64,000 nt of DNA from a virus. The notes beneath the pieces were generated by a model. It ran no database searches. It was not told the DNA's origin and saw nothing but the letters and a program-made list of their open reading frames with translations. Both the position numbers and the translations under genes were made by a program. Below, piece after piece: positions 47,796 to 55,013 of this stretch; position 1 is the stretch's first letter; each line of letters begins with the position of its first letter. Where the stretch lies: the IMG/VR virus record IMGVR_UViG_3300018481_000021, positions 1 to 64,000 of that record; one strand, given 5' to 3'.

Positions 47796-49265
47796 TCAGG
47801 TCCAGGCCAGTGGCGAAACTTGCTGTTGCTTCGGGCGATGTGCGAACCCGCGTGGGAGCGCGGCCTTGCGACGGTAACGCGCCGAGCCCGTGACGCCGAA
47901 CGCGAGATAACCGCAAGCATCGACTACGTCGGAAATGGGATGCTTTTTCTCGGGCTTATCTTCCAGTTCCTGCGTAATCTTTTTACGTTTATACCGATAC
48001 CTGCCCCCGAGGGCGGAAATAAGGGTCGTACAAGACGGATCAATGATAAGAGCCGGTGTTGGCCCCTCCGATTGAAGTTCCGATAAAGTTCGATATGGCG
48101 TATCAGTCTCCAGTCCCCGCGTCTCAGTAAGAAATAGCTCAAGCGCCTTGAGACGTGGATCAAGGTCGTTTGTCGAAGCAAGCGTGACATCCAACTTTTT
48201 CGCTTCGAGGAGACCTTTGGCGGATAACCCCGAATTTGCATCCCGCGTTACTCCTGCTGGGTCCATGATGAAAAAGTGGGAGCGGGTAGTAAAACCTGGT
48301 CTCTGCATTTGTGGTATTAGGTAGTTGTCCACAAAGACGCCGAAAAGGGTGTTGGAGGCAAATACCTCACGTAGGATTCGGAGTTGACCACGTGAGCTGA
48401 GTTGTCCAAAGACAGCAGCCGGGTTGAGACCTGGATCGATACCGACAATGACGGGAAGGTTAGCGATGACATTCAACGGCTCCTTGGCAACATGAAAGTT
48501 CTCATTAAAAATAGCAGCAAAGATAGGTTCGCCAGAAAGGTCAGCGGACCATTGAGAATGAATGAAGCTGTCGATCCAGGCACGAGTAGCTCCGATCATC
48601 TGATCTTCGTAGTAGTTCTCGGGCAGGTATTGCAGCCAATCGGCTTTTTCGGATAAGGCAGATGGTTGGTGAATATACATCACGGCGGGATGTTTCTTCT
48701 TTTCGAGAAATTCGTGCAAGGGCGATCCTTCCACACCCATATTGCCATCGGCAAGCAGAAAGCGATGAGTGCAAGGAACCTTCCCGTGTTTGTTGGAAGG
48801 GAAACGACCAGCTCGGCTGAATGCGGCAAAAATAGTATTAAACTCGATTTCACGTATTTCGTTTATGTAGACGCCAGATAATTGCAGCGAGAGCAAGCGG
48901 CGAAGGTCTTCGGGCTTATCGAGGCCCAATAACATCCATTCACTTTCGATGTCGGCATGGCGAAACCAAATGGTATTTTCTGACACACGGAGTTGCACCA
49001 TTTCGTGGAACAGAGAGAGGATGTCCTTGACAATGGTTTGTCGAAGATTGACCAGGGTATTGCGGACAATACCGAAGCGGGTGCGGCGAATGCCGTCCGG
49101 GCTTGGTTGCTGGCGGGCTGCGGTCATCAGCAGCCAATGCAGGCAAGAGGTGGTTTTGGACGAGCCGACAGGGCCAAGAATGAAGATCATCTTGGTATCC
49201 GGTGTCACCAAGAACATCCGGGCCAGGGATGGCACTGGCGTAAATTCAAAGTTAATGTCAGCCAC
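47796..49265 (-). CDS. terL: terminase large subunit
   Basis: 489 aa. Walker A GPVGSSKTTS (Lys37), Walker B GVYINEI, nuclease-domain Asp motifs VIVGIDPG, MDPAG and SDVVDACGYLAFG. The GTG start overlaps the previous stop (TAGTG). ATPase plus nuclease that cuts and packages concatemers. The palindrome at 47772-47790 follows the stop directly. The C-terminal tail is Lys/Gln rich. Confidence 0.93.
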   Translation of the reverse strand: MADINFEFTPVPSLARMFLVTPDTKMIFILGPVGSSKTTSCLHWLLMTAARQQPSPDGIRRTRFGIVRNTLVNLRQTIVKDILSLFHEMVQLRVSENTIWFRHADIESEWMLLGLDKPEDLRRLLSLQLSGVYINEIREIEFNTIFAAFSRAGRFPSNKHGKVPCTHRFLLADGNMGVEGSPLHEFLEKKKHPAVMYIHQPSALSEKADWLQYLPENYYEDQMIGATRAWIDSFIHSQWSADLSGEPIFAAIFNENFHVAKEPLNVIANLPVIVGIDPGLNPAAVFGQLSSRGQLRILREVFASNTLFGVFVDNYLIPQMQRPGFTTRSHFFIMDPAGVTRDANSGLSAKGLLEAKKLDVTLASTNDLDPRLKALELFLTETRGLETDTPYRTLSELQSEGPTPALIIDPSCTTLISALGGRYRYKRKKITQELEDKPEKKHPISDVVDACGYLAFGVTGSARYRRKAALPRGFAHRPKQQQVSPLAWT

Positions 49266-49543
49266 TAGTGATTATCCATATCTCCTGTTTTGGTATTGCG
49301 AAAGCCGGCATGGATGTTGTTCTCGGATTGGTACACGGCCGCGTCGCGATGCAGCTTTGCGATGTCCCGGCGTTCCAGGGCAGTGGGCAGACAACGACGG
49401 AGGAGGTTGAGCACAGCAGGCATGTAGGGGTCGTTAGCCGTCATGACCAAAGTGGGCACGGATTGCGGCTTCGGTGGCTCACTGGCGGTATTGATACCAC
49501 CGACCAGACCGATATAGGGCTTTGGAAAGCGGGTGATACGCAT
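49265..49543 (-). CDS. hypothetical protein between terminase genes (92 aa)
   Basis: No recognised domain. Starts MRITRFPKPYIGLVGGINTASEPPKPQ, then LVMTANDPYMPAVLNLLRRCLPTALERRDIAKLHRDAAVYQSEN, a helical pair. Position between small and large terminase suggests a packaging helper. Its stop overlaps the TerL start. Confidence 0.65.
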   Translation of the reverse strand: MRITRFPKPYIGLVGGINTASEPPKPQSVPTLVMTANDPYMPAVLNLLRRCLPTALERRDIAKLHRDAAVYQSENNIHAGFRNTKTGDMDNH

Positions 49544-49545
49544 GG

Positions 49546-50091
49546 TCAGTCGCTCTCGAAGGGGTTGCTCTGATCCAACAATTGTTGTTGGACGGGTGGT
49601 GGCGGTGATGGTACAGCAAAAGAATTATCGACGTGGACGGATTTGTGGTCGAGATTGATAGTCAGCGCGAAGCGTTGTGGCGGCTCGGCCTGTTCCGGGC
49701 GTTCCATGCCGGTCAGTGATTTGATTTGTGCGAACGCAGCCACGCGGGCCGCAGCGGGGTTATTGGGGAATTTGGCGATGTCGTACATCTGGTCGAGAAG
49801 CATTTCGGTAATGATTTGTGATTTGATGCGGACACGTTCCGACGTGGCCGTGTAGCTGTTGAAGTGACGGCGTTGTTCGACGACGGCTTTGAGGAAGATG
49901 GGGTCTTTGGATAGGTTGGCGAATTGAGATTTACTGATGCGGTGGCGTTGTAGAATATCAGCAAGTGGTTCGAGATTGGCGGCAATCTCGACGACGAGGA
50001 TGCCGAAACGGTTGTCGAGCTTAGAACCCGCTGGATGGAAGGGGACTTCGGGTTTACGCGGTGGTAGGATTAAAGCGGCGGGGGCGTTCAT
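49546..50091 (-). CDS. terminase small subunit (predicted)
   Basis: 181 aa. ILQRHRISKSQFANLSKDPIFLKAVVEQRRHFNSYTATSERVRIKSQIITEMLLDQMYDIAKFPNNPAAARVAAFAQIKSL has the HTH plus helical oligomerisation pattern of phage small terminases that recognise the pac site. Located directly upstream of the large subunit. The C-terminal PVQQQLLDQSN is the palindrome 49574-49592. Assignment is by pattern and position. Confidence 0.75.
   Translation of the reverse strand: MNAPAALILPPRKPEVPFHPAGSKLDNRFGILVVEIAANLEPLADILQRHRISKSQFANLSKDPIFLKAVVEQRRHFNSYTATSERVRIKSQIITEMLLDQMYDIAKFPNNPAAARVAAFAQIKSLTGMERPEQAEPPQRFALTINLDHKSVHVDNSFAVPSPPPPVQQQLLDQSNPFESD
49574..49592. repeat. dispersed palindrome
   Basis: Perfect arms, core ATTGT. 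C-terminus of the small terminase, read as VQQQLLD. Confidence 0.95.
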
Positions 50092-50477
50092 GAAATATCA
50101 CTTGTAGCTATTTGTGGTGTAAAATGGGATTGCGGCGACGCAGTGACGCGGGCTGAAGTTACGACGGCTCGCTTAGCAAAGTAAATTTCAAGAACTTGAA
50201 GGATTAAATCGTTGGGGTCGTAATGACGAGTGAAGGCGGTTTGCTTGAGATCGTCGAGCATAGATTCCGGCAAAAAGAAAACGAAAGAGGTTTCGTGGTC
50301 GTAAGATTTGCGAGGTAGCTTGGGCGGTGGCAGACCGAAGATGATGGATAGGTCGGCGGCGCGACGTAGCAGCTCGGCGGCGGGGGTTTGTTCCGCGTGG
50401 GCCACGGCGTGCAGCGTCGCGAGCATACTGGTGGGCAGATGCAAACGGAGCTTTATCTGACTGGTGGTGCGTGGCAT
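50088..50477 (-). CDS. tandem ribbon-helix-helix DNA-binding regulator
   Basis: 129 aa with two RHH-like units: SQIKLRLHLPTSMLATLHAVAHAEQTPAAELLRRA and TSFVFFLPESMLDDLKQTAFTRHYDPNDLILQVLEIYF (short beta-strand then two helices each). It is the first gene of the late operon, next to the promoter at 50504-50532. RHH proteins bind palindromic operators as dimers, so it is the best candidate to bind the genome-wide palindrome. That link is inference. It overlaps the TerS start (ATGA). Confidence 0.7.
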   Translation of the reverse strand: MPRTTSQIKLRLHLPTSMLATLHAVAHAEQTPAAELLRRAADLSIIFGLPPPKLPRKSYDHETSFVFFLPESMLDDLKQTAFTRHYDPNDLILQVLEIYFAKRAVVTSARVTASPQSHFTPQIATSDIS

Positions 50478-50503
50478 ATTCAGTTCCGAAAGGGGCAGGG
50501 TGG

Positions 50504-50532
50504 AGTATATTATAGTATGGGAAGAGTGTCAA
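50504..50532 (-). promoter_or_regulatory. strong sigma-70 promoter of the late operon
   Basis: On the minus strand: TTGACA (50527-50532), 17-nt spacer, TATACT (50504-50509), with long A-tracts upstream (about 50534-50566) like an UP element. Drives the RHH, terminase and structural genes. Confidence 0.75.
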
Positions 50533-50760
50533 GAAGTTTTTTTAGTGTGAATTTTTTTATTTTTTGCGGGTTGACGCGTCGCGCGCGGGCGCGTAGGGTG
50601 GGGTATGTTTTGCATACGGGAGTGGAACGGAAGTATGTTTTATTTTTTGGGAAGTGAAGTTGCTTGGCCGTGACGCGATAACAGACTGCCGCCCCGCCCC
50701 CGGCCGTTGTCCATACCGCCATGCCCCGTCCAACAATGATTGTTGGATGGCCAAGGGCCG
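50533..50760. other. intergenic region between the divergent promoters
   Basis: This stretch holds the A/T-rich tracts upstream of the minus-strand promoter, a GC-rich run near 50570-50596 with nested CGCG palindromes, and palindrome copy 50729-50747. I see no supported gene. Confidence 0.6.
50729..50747. repeat. dispersed palindrome
   Basis: Perfect arms, core ATGAT. Divergent promoter region, 15 bp upstream of the plus -35 box. Confidence 0.95.
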
Positions 50761-50762
50761 AG

Positions 50763-50791
50763 TTGACACGCGAGCGCACCTATGGGATACT
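50763..50791 (+). promoter_or_regulatory. sigma-70-like promoter
   Basis: TTGACA (50763-50768), 17-nt spacer, GATACT (50786-50791), about 35 bp upstream of the gene at 50827. A palindrome copy ends 15 bp upstream of the -35 box. Confidence 0.7.
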
Positions 50792-50826
50792 AAGCATGGT
50801 TAGAACAAACAAACGGACACACCCTG

Positions 50827-51033
50827 ATGCGCACCCTTCGCGACGAAATCGCTTATCACGTCATGATTGACGATAACCCCTCTCGCGACTACGTCACCAA
50901 TTCGTTGGTCTCTGCGGTCAACTACGTGCAAGAATGCTGTGGCCATCGGCTTGCCAAAGCCGAGCAGCGTCATGGAGGCCGCTACATCGTGAAGTACGCT
51001 GGCAAGCCGATAGCTACCATCGTGAAGCACTAG
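50827..51033 (+). CDS. hypothetical protein (68 aa)
   Basis: Small soluble protein, MRTLRDEIAYHVMIDDNPSRDYVTNSL..., ending GGRYIVKYAGKPIATIVKH. Directly downstream of a clear promoter. No family recognised. It is followed by a 31-bp perfect palindrome (51045-51075) that may stop or process the transcript. Confidence 0.7.
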   Translation: MRTLRDEIAYHVMIDDNPSRDYVTNSLVSAVNYVQECCGHRLAKAEQRHGGRYIVKYAGKPIATIVKH

Positions 51034-51050
51034 GACCATCCTCCAGCCCG

Positions 51051-51069
51051 TCCAACAATCATTGTTGGA
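51051..51069. repeat. dispersed palindrome with extended arms
   Basis: Core ATCAT; AGCCCG/CGGGCT extend it to a 31-bp perfect palindrome (51045-51075). Intergenic. Confidence 0.97.
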
Positions 51070-51101
51070 CGGGCTCAGGGATCGCCCTTTGTGATCCGCA
51101 A

Positions 51102-51121
51102 CCGTCCTGAAAGGACACACA
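51102..51121 (+). promoter_or_regulatory. ribosome binding site within a small hairpin
   Basis: GTCCT-GAA-AGGAC just before ATG 51122 can pair and hide the Shine-Dalgarno AGGA; possible translational control. Confidence 0.4.
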
Positions 51122-52423
51122 ATGCCAAATCCAATTCCGGGCCTAAGCGCGGCAATCGACGACGCACGCGCATCCGACGCACCGGCAGCCGGTCACAACT
51201 TACCGCCGGCTGATCAACTCCAGGCTGAGTTGTACCTTGCTCAGGTTCGTGCCGATAGCGCGCTCAACTCGACGATGCGGCAACTCGACGATGCACTACG
51301 CGGCGAGAGCGGCTTTCAGCGAGCACTAGAGGCAAGCTCTTTGTTTCCCACAATCGACTTTATGGTTGTGTGGGAAGCGTCTAAGAATAACGCCGCAGAG
51401 AAGGCTATCATCCAAACGCACAACAGTTGCGGCGTGACTGTCACTCCCGCGTATGAGCGCGAGCTTAAGATCGCCCGATCGGTCGCGGTTCACGCGAGCA
51501 CGAGCGACATCGTGACCACGGCGCGGATTGGCGATCCAGGTAGCCGTGGAACCGCTGACAAGCCGCTCTTCAAGTACGTAGTCCAGCAGGACTTCAAGGG
51601 CGACGCGGCGCCGGGCGACGAACCGTGGCGCAAGGACATGTCCACAGCGAAGGCTGAACTCGACAAGCGCGTCGCGGCCGCGAGCGGTCCCGCTGCGAGC
51701 GAGGTATGGGGATGGGCAAAGAACGCCCATAACAACGTCAACGGGCTGCGCTTTCTCGCGGCCAAGGTCGCGAGCGTTGGCGTCAACTCTGGCAGGTGGC
51801 GTAACCTCCTATTCATGGGCATCGGTCAGGACTTGTTCAAAGCATACAAGGGAATTAAGCCCCTTGGACAAATCTGGCTGCCGGCGCTTGCGGCCGCACG
51901 CGAAGCACAAGTCAAGTATGTGAAGGCTGTACCTCTCGACAAGCGCAACCCGACCGAGTTGAGCGAGCTGATGCGCGCCGGCATCAATTCGGTTCTTGAT
52001 TTGCATCGCACGGCTAAGGCGCGCGACGTGGATAGCGATGCGGCGAAGCTGGTGGAAAGTTTCGAGAGGATCGCGGGCCTTGTCGAGAAGGAATTTTCGG
52101 CACCCGGTCTCTGGATCGATATCCGCAAGCTGGCCGTCATGACCAACGTCCCGCTAACTAAGCGCGAGAACGCGGCCCTTGCCGCTCAGGCCGAGGAAGC
52201 GGCAGCCAAGGCGAAGCGCGATGCAGACGCCGCTGACCTAAAGGCGCAGCAGGATCGCGAAGAGGAAGATGCGAGGATTGCTAAGAAGGCCGAGCGCGAC
52301 GCGAAGGCCGCTGCCGCTGCAAAGGCGAAGGCCGATGGTGACGCAAGCGCGCCGGTCGCGAGCGAGCCGAAGTTGAGCAGACTTCTGCTGAAGAACAAGC
52401 CAGCGCCCACACCAGCGGCCTAA
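51122..52423 (+). CDS. hypothetical protein with coiled-coil C-terminus (433 aa)
   Basis: A GC-rich gene. The N-terminal part is globular and helical (FQRALEASSLFPTIDFMVVWEASKNNAAEKAII). The last 100 residues are Ala/Lys/Glu-rich coiled coil (AAQAEEAAAKAKRDADAADLKAQQDREEEDARIAKKAERDAKAAAAAKAK). A strong terminator follows. No family recognised. Codon use and GC differ from the AT-rich stretch that follows. Confidence 0.75.
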   Translation: MPNPIPGLSAAIDDARASDAPAAGHNLPPADQLQAELYLAQVRADSALNSTMRQLDDALRGESGFQRALEASSLFPTIDFMVVWEASKNNAAEKAIIQTHNSCGVTVTPAYERELKIARSVAVHASTSDIVTTARIGDPGSRGTADKPLFKYVVQQDFKGDAAPGDEPWRKDMSTAKAELDKRVAAASGPAASEVWGWAKNAHNNVNGLRFLAAKVASVGVNSGRWRNLLFMGIGQDLFKAYKGIKPLGQIWLPALAAAREAQVKYVKAVPLDKRNPTELSELMRAGINSVLDLHRTAKARDVDSDAAKLVESFERIAGLVEKEFSAPGLWIDIRKLAVMTNVPLTKRENAALAAQAEEAAAKAKRDADAADLKAQQDREEEDARIAKKAERDAKAAAAAKAKADGDASAPVASEPKLSRLLLKNKPAPTPAA

Positions 52424-52439
52424 TACAATCTCGCCGCTT

Positions 52440-52473
52440 GGCCCGGAGGGTTTACCCTCCGGGCCTTTTCTTT
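52440..52473 (+). terminator. rho-independent terminator
   Basis: GGCCCGGAGGG (52440-52450), loop TTTA, CCCTCCGGGCC (52455-52465), then TTTTCTTTG. Ends the 50763 transcription unit. Confidence 0.93.
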
Positions 52474-52490
52474 GTCCTGCCGCTAGGCCA

Positions 52491-52509
52491 TCCAACAATG
52501 GTTGTTGGA
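52491..52509. repeat. dispersed palindrome
   Basis: Perfect arms, core ATGGT, 3 extra paired bases. Between terminator and AT-rich region. Confidence 0.95.
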
Positions 52510-52698
52510 TGGGGAAGGTACGGTCATCACGCCTACTGCGCGCGTACGCCTACGCGGGCTCGCGTAGAAAATCAGCAAAGAAAAAGGGCTCTATATTATT
52601 ATATTATATATAAAGTATATATAGTATATTGTACAGTGTATTCGTTCACCTACCTCGCATGCTCGCACCCCCGCAAGGTATACAATATCACCGAATCG

Positions 52699-52738
52699 TT
52701 ATATACTATTAAACGTATATACGTTTAATAGTATATAA
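52699..52738. repeat. 40-bp perfect palindrome
   Basis: The left arm starts TTATATACTATTAAACG and the right arm is its exact inverse, meeting in GTATATAC. It could be an operator, or extrude as a cruciform. Confidence 0.9.
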
Positions 52739-52856
52739 TTATTATAGTATATAGTATACCTCGCGTGCATGCATGTGACTGGGATAGAATATAGTATTGT
52801 ACAATATACTATATAGATAATATAAATACAGCTATAATTTAAGAATATATTCCGTA

Positions 52857-52885
52857 TTGACAACTATATACTATTAACCTACTAT
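52857..52885 (+). promoter_or_regulatory. consensus sigma-70 promoter
   Basis: TTGACA (52857-52862), 17-nt spacer, TACTAT (52880-52885). The spacer contains the 13-mer TATATACTATTAA also found in the 40-bp palindrome, so a repressor could act here. Drives the 52920 gene. Confidence 0.8.
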
Positions 52886-52919
52886 ATATAGTTCACCCTC
52901 TAACCTTTGGAGCATGATC

Positions 52920-54029
52920 ATGACTTCATCCAACAATGATTGTTGGACGGCTGAGCTGAAAGCTGATTTGATATTTGCCATGGGCATTTACAAGAATGCC
53001 ATGGAACAAACTTCAACCGATGATAAAAGTATATTCGACGCGAAGCTGGCCGAGCATTGCACGGCGACGGGCTTACTGGCGAAGATCGAAAACATGGATG
53101 GCCGCGCCGTAACCCAGCTACGTAGTTACATGGCATTACAAGTTCAGATATATAATAATAGACGGGCTAAGGGCGAAGTTTTTTCACCTGTCAATAAAGC
53201 CTTTCTTTTGCTGAATCCATGCGCCATACGTGGTGCCGATCTCGCCCAATTATTAGGTATGACCAGGCAATTACAAGCAACTAAGCGATGGATACTTCGT
53301 AGCAATTTAAATCCGCAAGAAATACCTGTATTGCCGCGTAAACCGTCCTCGCGTTCATCTAAATATCCTAGACCTATTTGTCCAGAAACAGGTTTAGAAT
53401 ATTATGAGCATCCTACCTGTCCAAAATACAAACGCGAAAGCCCATTATATCGTTTTCATGCCGAGGTGTGGGCGCGTCAGCAATATGCCGATATCCTGCG
53501 CATGCACGGCTACACGGCATGCCCGATCAGTTTACGCCATCATCTCGACATGACTTGCGAAAACTTACTTGCGAACAGCGAAGTAGACTACCTGATCCGA
53601 GCGTATCGCGTATTAGCCCGCCATCGGACCAACATCGCCTACCGTTCTCAAAACTGTGGTATTTCTTTGCCGTATTATATCGACGCACCAGATGTTCAAG
53701 GTGCTCTATTGCTGCAGTATGCGCAATACGATTACAAGGATTATAAAAAACTGAGTAAACCAGCCAGCATGTCTACTGGTGAAATGGTTCACTTGTTGAC
53801 TGAAGAGGCTTATCAGCAATTCGACTTCCTGGAATTGAATGCTTTTGCCGATAAGTATAATTTACCACCATTTGGCATGACGGGCGACGAGGGCATGGGC
53901 CGAGGTGCGCGAGGCTTATCGGGTAGGGTGCGCAACATGGATGGCTCATGGTCTCACAAACCGGCAAAAGAAAAAACCGAATCGCCGATCGAACCAGAAG
54001 ACGAAGAACCACGTAAACCATGGGAATAA
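52920..54029 (+). CDS. hypothetical protein with a palindrome near its start (369 aa)
   Basis: ATG 52920 is chosen because TTGGAG lies 7 nt upstream; ATG 52914 is too close. Codons 4-10 are the palindrome, read as SNNDCWT, the only copy in that frame. The middle has a Cys/His motif RPICPETGLEYYEHPTCPKYKRE that may bind zinc, then a helical part. The C-terminus is disordered (PAKEKTESPIEPEDEEP). AT-rich coding like its promoter region. No family recognised. Confidence 0.75.
   Translation: MTSSNNDCWTAELKADLIFAMGIYKNAMEQTSTDDKSIFDAKLAEHCTATGLLAKIENMDGRAVTQLRSYMALQVQIYNNRRAKGEVFSPVNKAFLLLNPCAIRGADLAQLLGMTRQLQATKRWILRSNLNPQEIPVLPRKPSSRSSKYPRPICPETGLEYYEHPTCPKYKRESPLYRFHAEVWARQQYADILRMHGYTACPISLRHHLDMTCENLLANSEVDYLIRAYRVLARHRTNIAYRSQNCGISLPYYIDAPDVQGALLLQYAQYDYKDYKKLSKPASMSTGEMVHLLTEEAYQQFDFLELNAFADKYNLPPFGMTGDEGMGRGARGLSGRVRNMDGSWSHKPAKEKTESPIEPEDEEPRKPWE
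52929..52947. repeat. dispersed palindrome
   Basis: Perfect arms, core ATGAT. Codons 4-10 of the 52920 gene, read as SNNDCWT. Confidence 0.95.
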
Positions 54030-54054
54030 ACCTTATCATAGGAAAACGTACCTC

Positions 54055-54082
54055 TTGTGTGGAATTTATTCTGCTGTATAAT
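54055..54082 (+). promoter_or_regulatory. promoter sharing its spacer with 61123-61150
   Basis: TTGTGT (54055-54060), 16-nt spacer beginning GGAATTTATTCT, TATAAT (54077-54082). The spacer is nearly the same as at 61123-61150. Confidence 0.7.
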
Positions 54083-54282
54083 AGGCACACTACTCGAATG
54101 GTTTATCGGGTAGGTTCTACCAAAGAAAATCCAACAATGATTGTTGGATCGAACAAATACCCGATGATGGTCATCGGGTATAACCCTAAGAGGCGAGATA
54201 GCGAAGTGGACCGGGGCAAGGGCGTCGATACTACCCCCACATGGCGCCCTTGCAACGCACCCTGAGCAAAAAGGAAATGAAC
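54083..54282 (+). other. structured 5' leader
   Basis: About 200 nt between the promoter and ATG 54283 with three hairpins: the palindrome 54130-54148, TACCCGATGA-TGG-TCATCGGGTA (54158-54180) and GCAAGGGCG...CGCCCTTGC (54216-54253), then the CCCTGAGC-AAAAAGG box. Good candidate for leader-based control. No gene supported. Confidence 0.5.
54130..54148. repeat. dispersed palindrome
   Basis: Perfect arms, core ATGAT. In the structured leader of the 54283 gene. Confidence 0.95.
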
Positions 54283-54684
54283 ATGCAACGCAAGTTCTCC
54301 CTCGCTGGCAACGACTGGCCGCGCACGATGGCCTGGGCGGCGATGCATGAAGTGGACCGTCTCTGGTCTGTATCTGTGACCGACGTTCACGTCATGCCCA
54401 CTCTGCGAACGATGCTCTTCCGCACGCTCGACGACGCGCTCAAGGCTGCGTTCGATCTTTCCGGCTGTGACCGCGCTTGGTTCCGGCGCGAAGCGGACAC
54501 GGAGCACGACGAGCCGTTCATTGTGCTACGCGGTGGTAAGCCGACGTGTCCTATCGTTGCGTTCCTCTATCCTGCAATGCTAGGCTTCACGATGCCGGCC
54601 GTGTCGCTGGCGCGTTCGTTCGATGTCGCCCGCACTATGGCCGAAGCCCGTGAAGCGATGCATGCCGTAAGTGATCTGATCTAG
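54283..54684 (+). CDS. hypothetical protein (133 aa)
   Basis: ATG 54283 has AAGGA 7 nt upstream inside the recurrent CCCTGAGC-AAAAAGG box. Sequence MQRKFSLAGNDWPRTMAWAAMHEVDRLWSVSV..., alpha/beta with a Cys-rich CDRAWFRREAD segment. GC-rich compared with its leader. No family recognised. Confidence 0.7.
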   Translation: MQRKFSLAGNDWPRTMAWAAMHEVDRLWSVSVTDVHVMPTLRTMLFRTLDDALKAAFDLSGCDRAWFRREADTEHDEPFIVLRGGKPTCPIVAFLYPAMLGFTMPAVSLARSFDVARTMAEAREAMHAVSDLI

Positions 54685-54708
54685 TTCTCTTTTGCCGTAA
54701 CTACCCAA

Positions 54709-54727
54709 TCCAACAACTAATGTTGGA
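54709..54727. repeat. dispersed palindrome
   Basis: Perfect arms, core ACTAA. Intergenic, before the CCCTGAACC box. Confidence 0.95.
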
Positions 54728-54765
54728 TGACAGCTACTACCCTGAACCAAAAAGGTACGATCATC

Positions 54766-55011
54766 ATGCAACTGCCCGCCACCTACGCCAGCATCAAACG
54801 GATCGCTGAAGAATACACGGCTCAGAAGCTATATTGGGCGTGCTCCACGGCACGGCCTAGGCCGCGTGTTTATTGCGACGCGACTACTGCATGCGCTATT
54901 GTTGCCGTGTACGACGCGGTGAACGAAGAAAACAAACTCAAGTTAGAGGCGATGATCCGCAAAGGCCCGCACATGTTGCCGCGCATCGCAGCTATTGCGT
55001 GGGGGAAGTAA
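54766..55011 (+). CDS. hypothetical protein (81 aa)
   Basis: ATG 54766 follows the CCCTGAACCAAAAAGG leader box. Helical, mixed charge (MQLPATYASIKRIAEEYTAQKLYWAC...). A palindrome lies 39 bp upstream. It ends 2 bp before the ATPase start, so it is probably in the same operon as the MoxR/VWA pair. Function unknown. Confidence 0.7.
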   Translation: MQLPATYASIKRIAEEYTAQKLYWACSTARPRPRVYCDATTACAIVAVYDAVNEENKLKLEAMIRKGPHMLPRIAAIAWGK

Positions 55012-55013
55012 CC

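Larger units (their letters stand above)
52510..52913. other. AT-rich intergenic region with palindromes; origin or complex promoter candidate
   Basis: 52578-52900 is almost only A and T. It holds a 40-bp perfect palindrome (52699-52738), the 13-mer TATATACTATTAA twice direct (52701, 52865) and once inverted (52725), two copies of TATTGTACA (52627, 52795 region), and a GC hairpin (52550-52567, CTACGCG-GGCT-CGCGTAG). The second direct 13-mer overlaps the spacer of the promoter at 52857. No gene is supported here. Confidence 0.6.

Noticed and set aside
47681-47920. Upstream extension of the 47462 gene into the terminase
   Set aside because: Overlaps TerL on the same strand and has no ribosome site.
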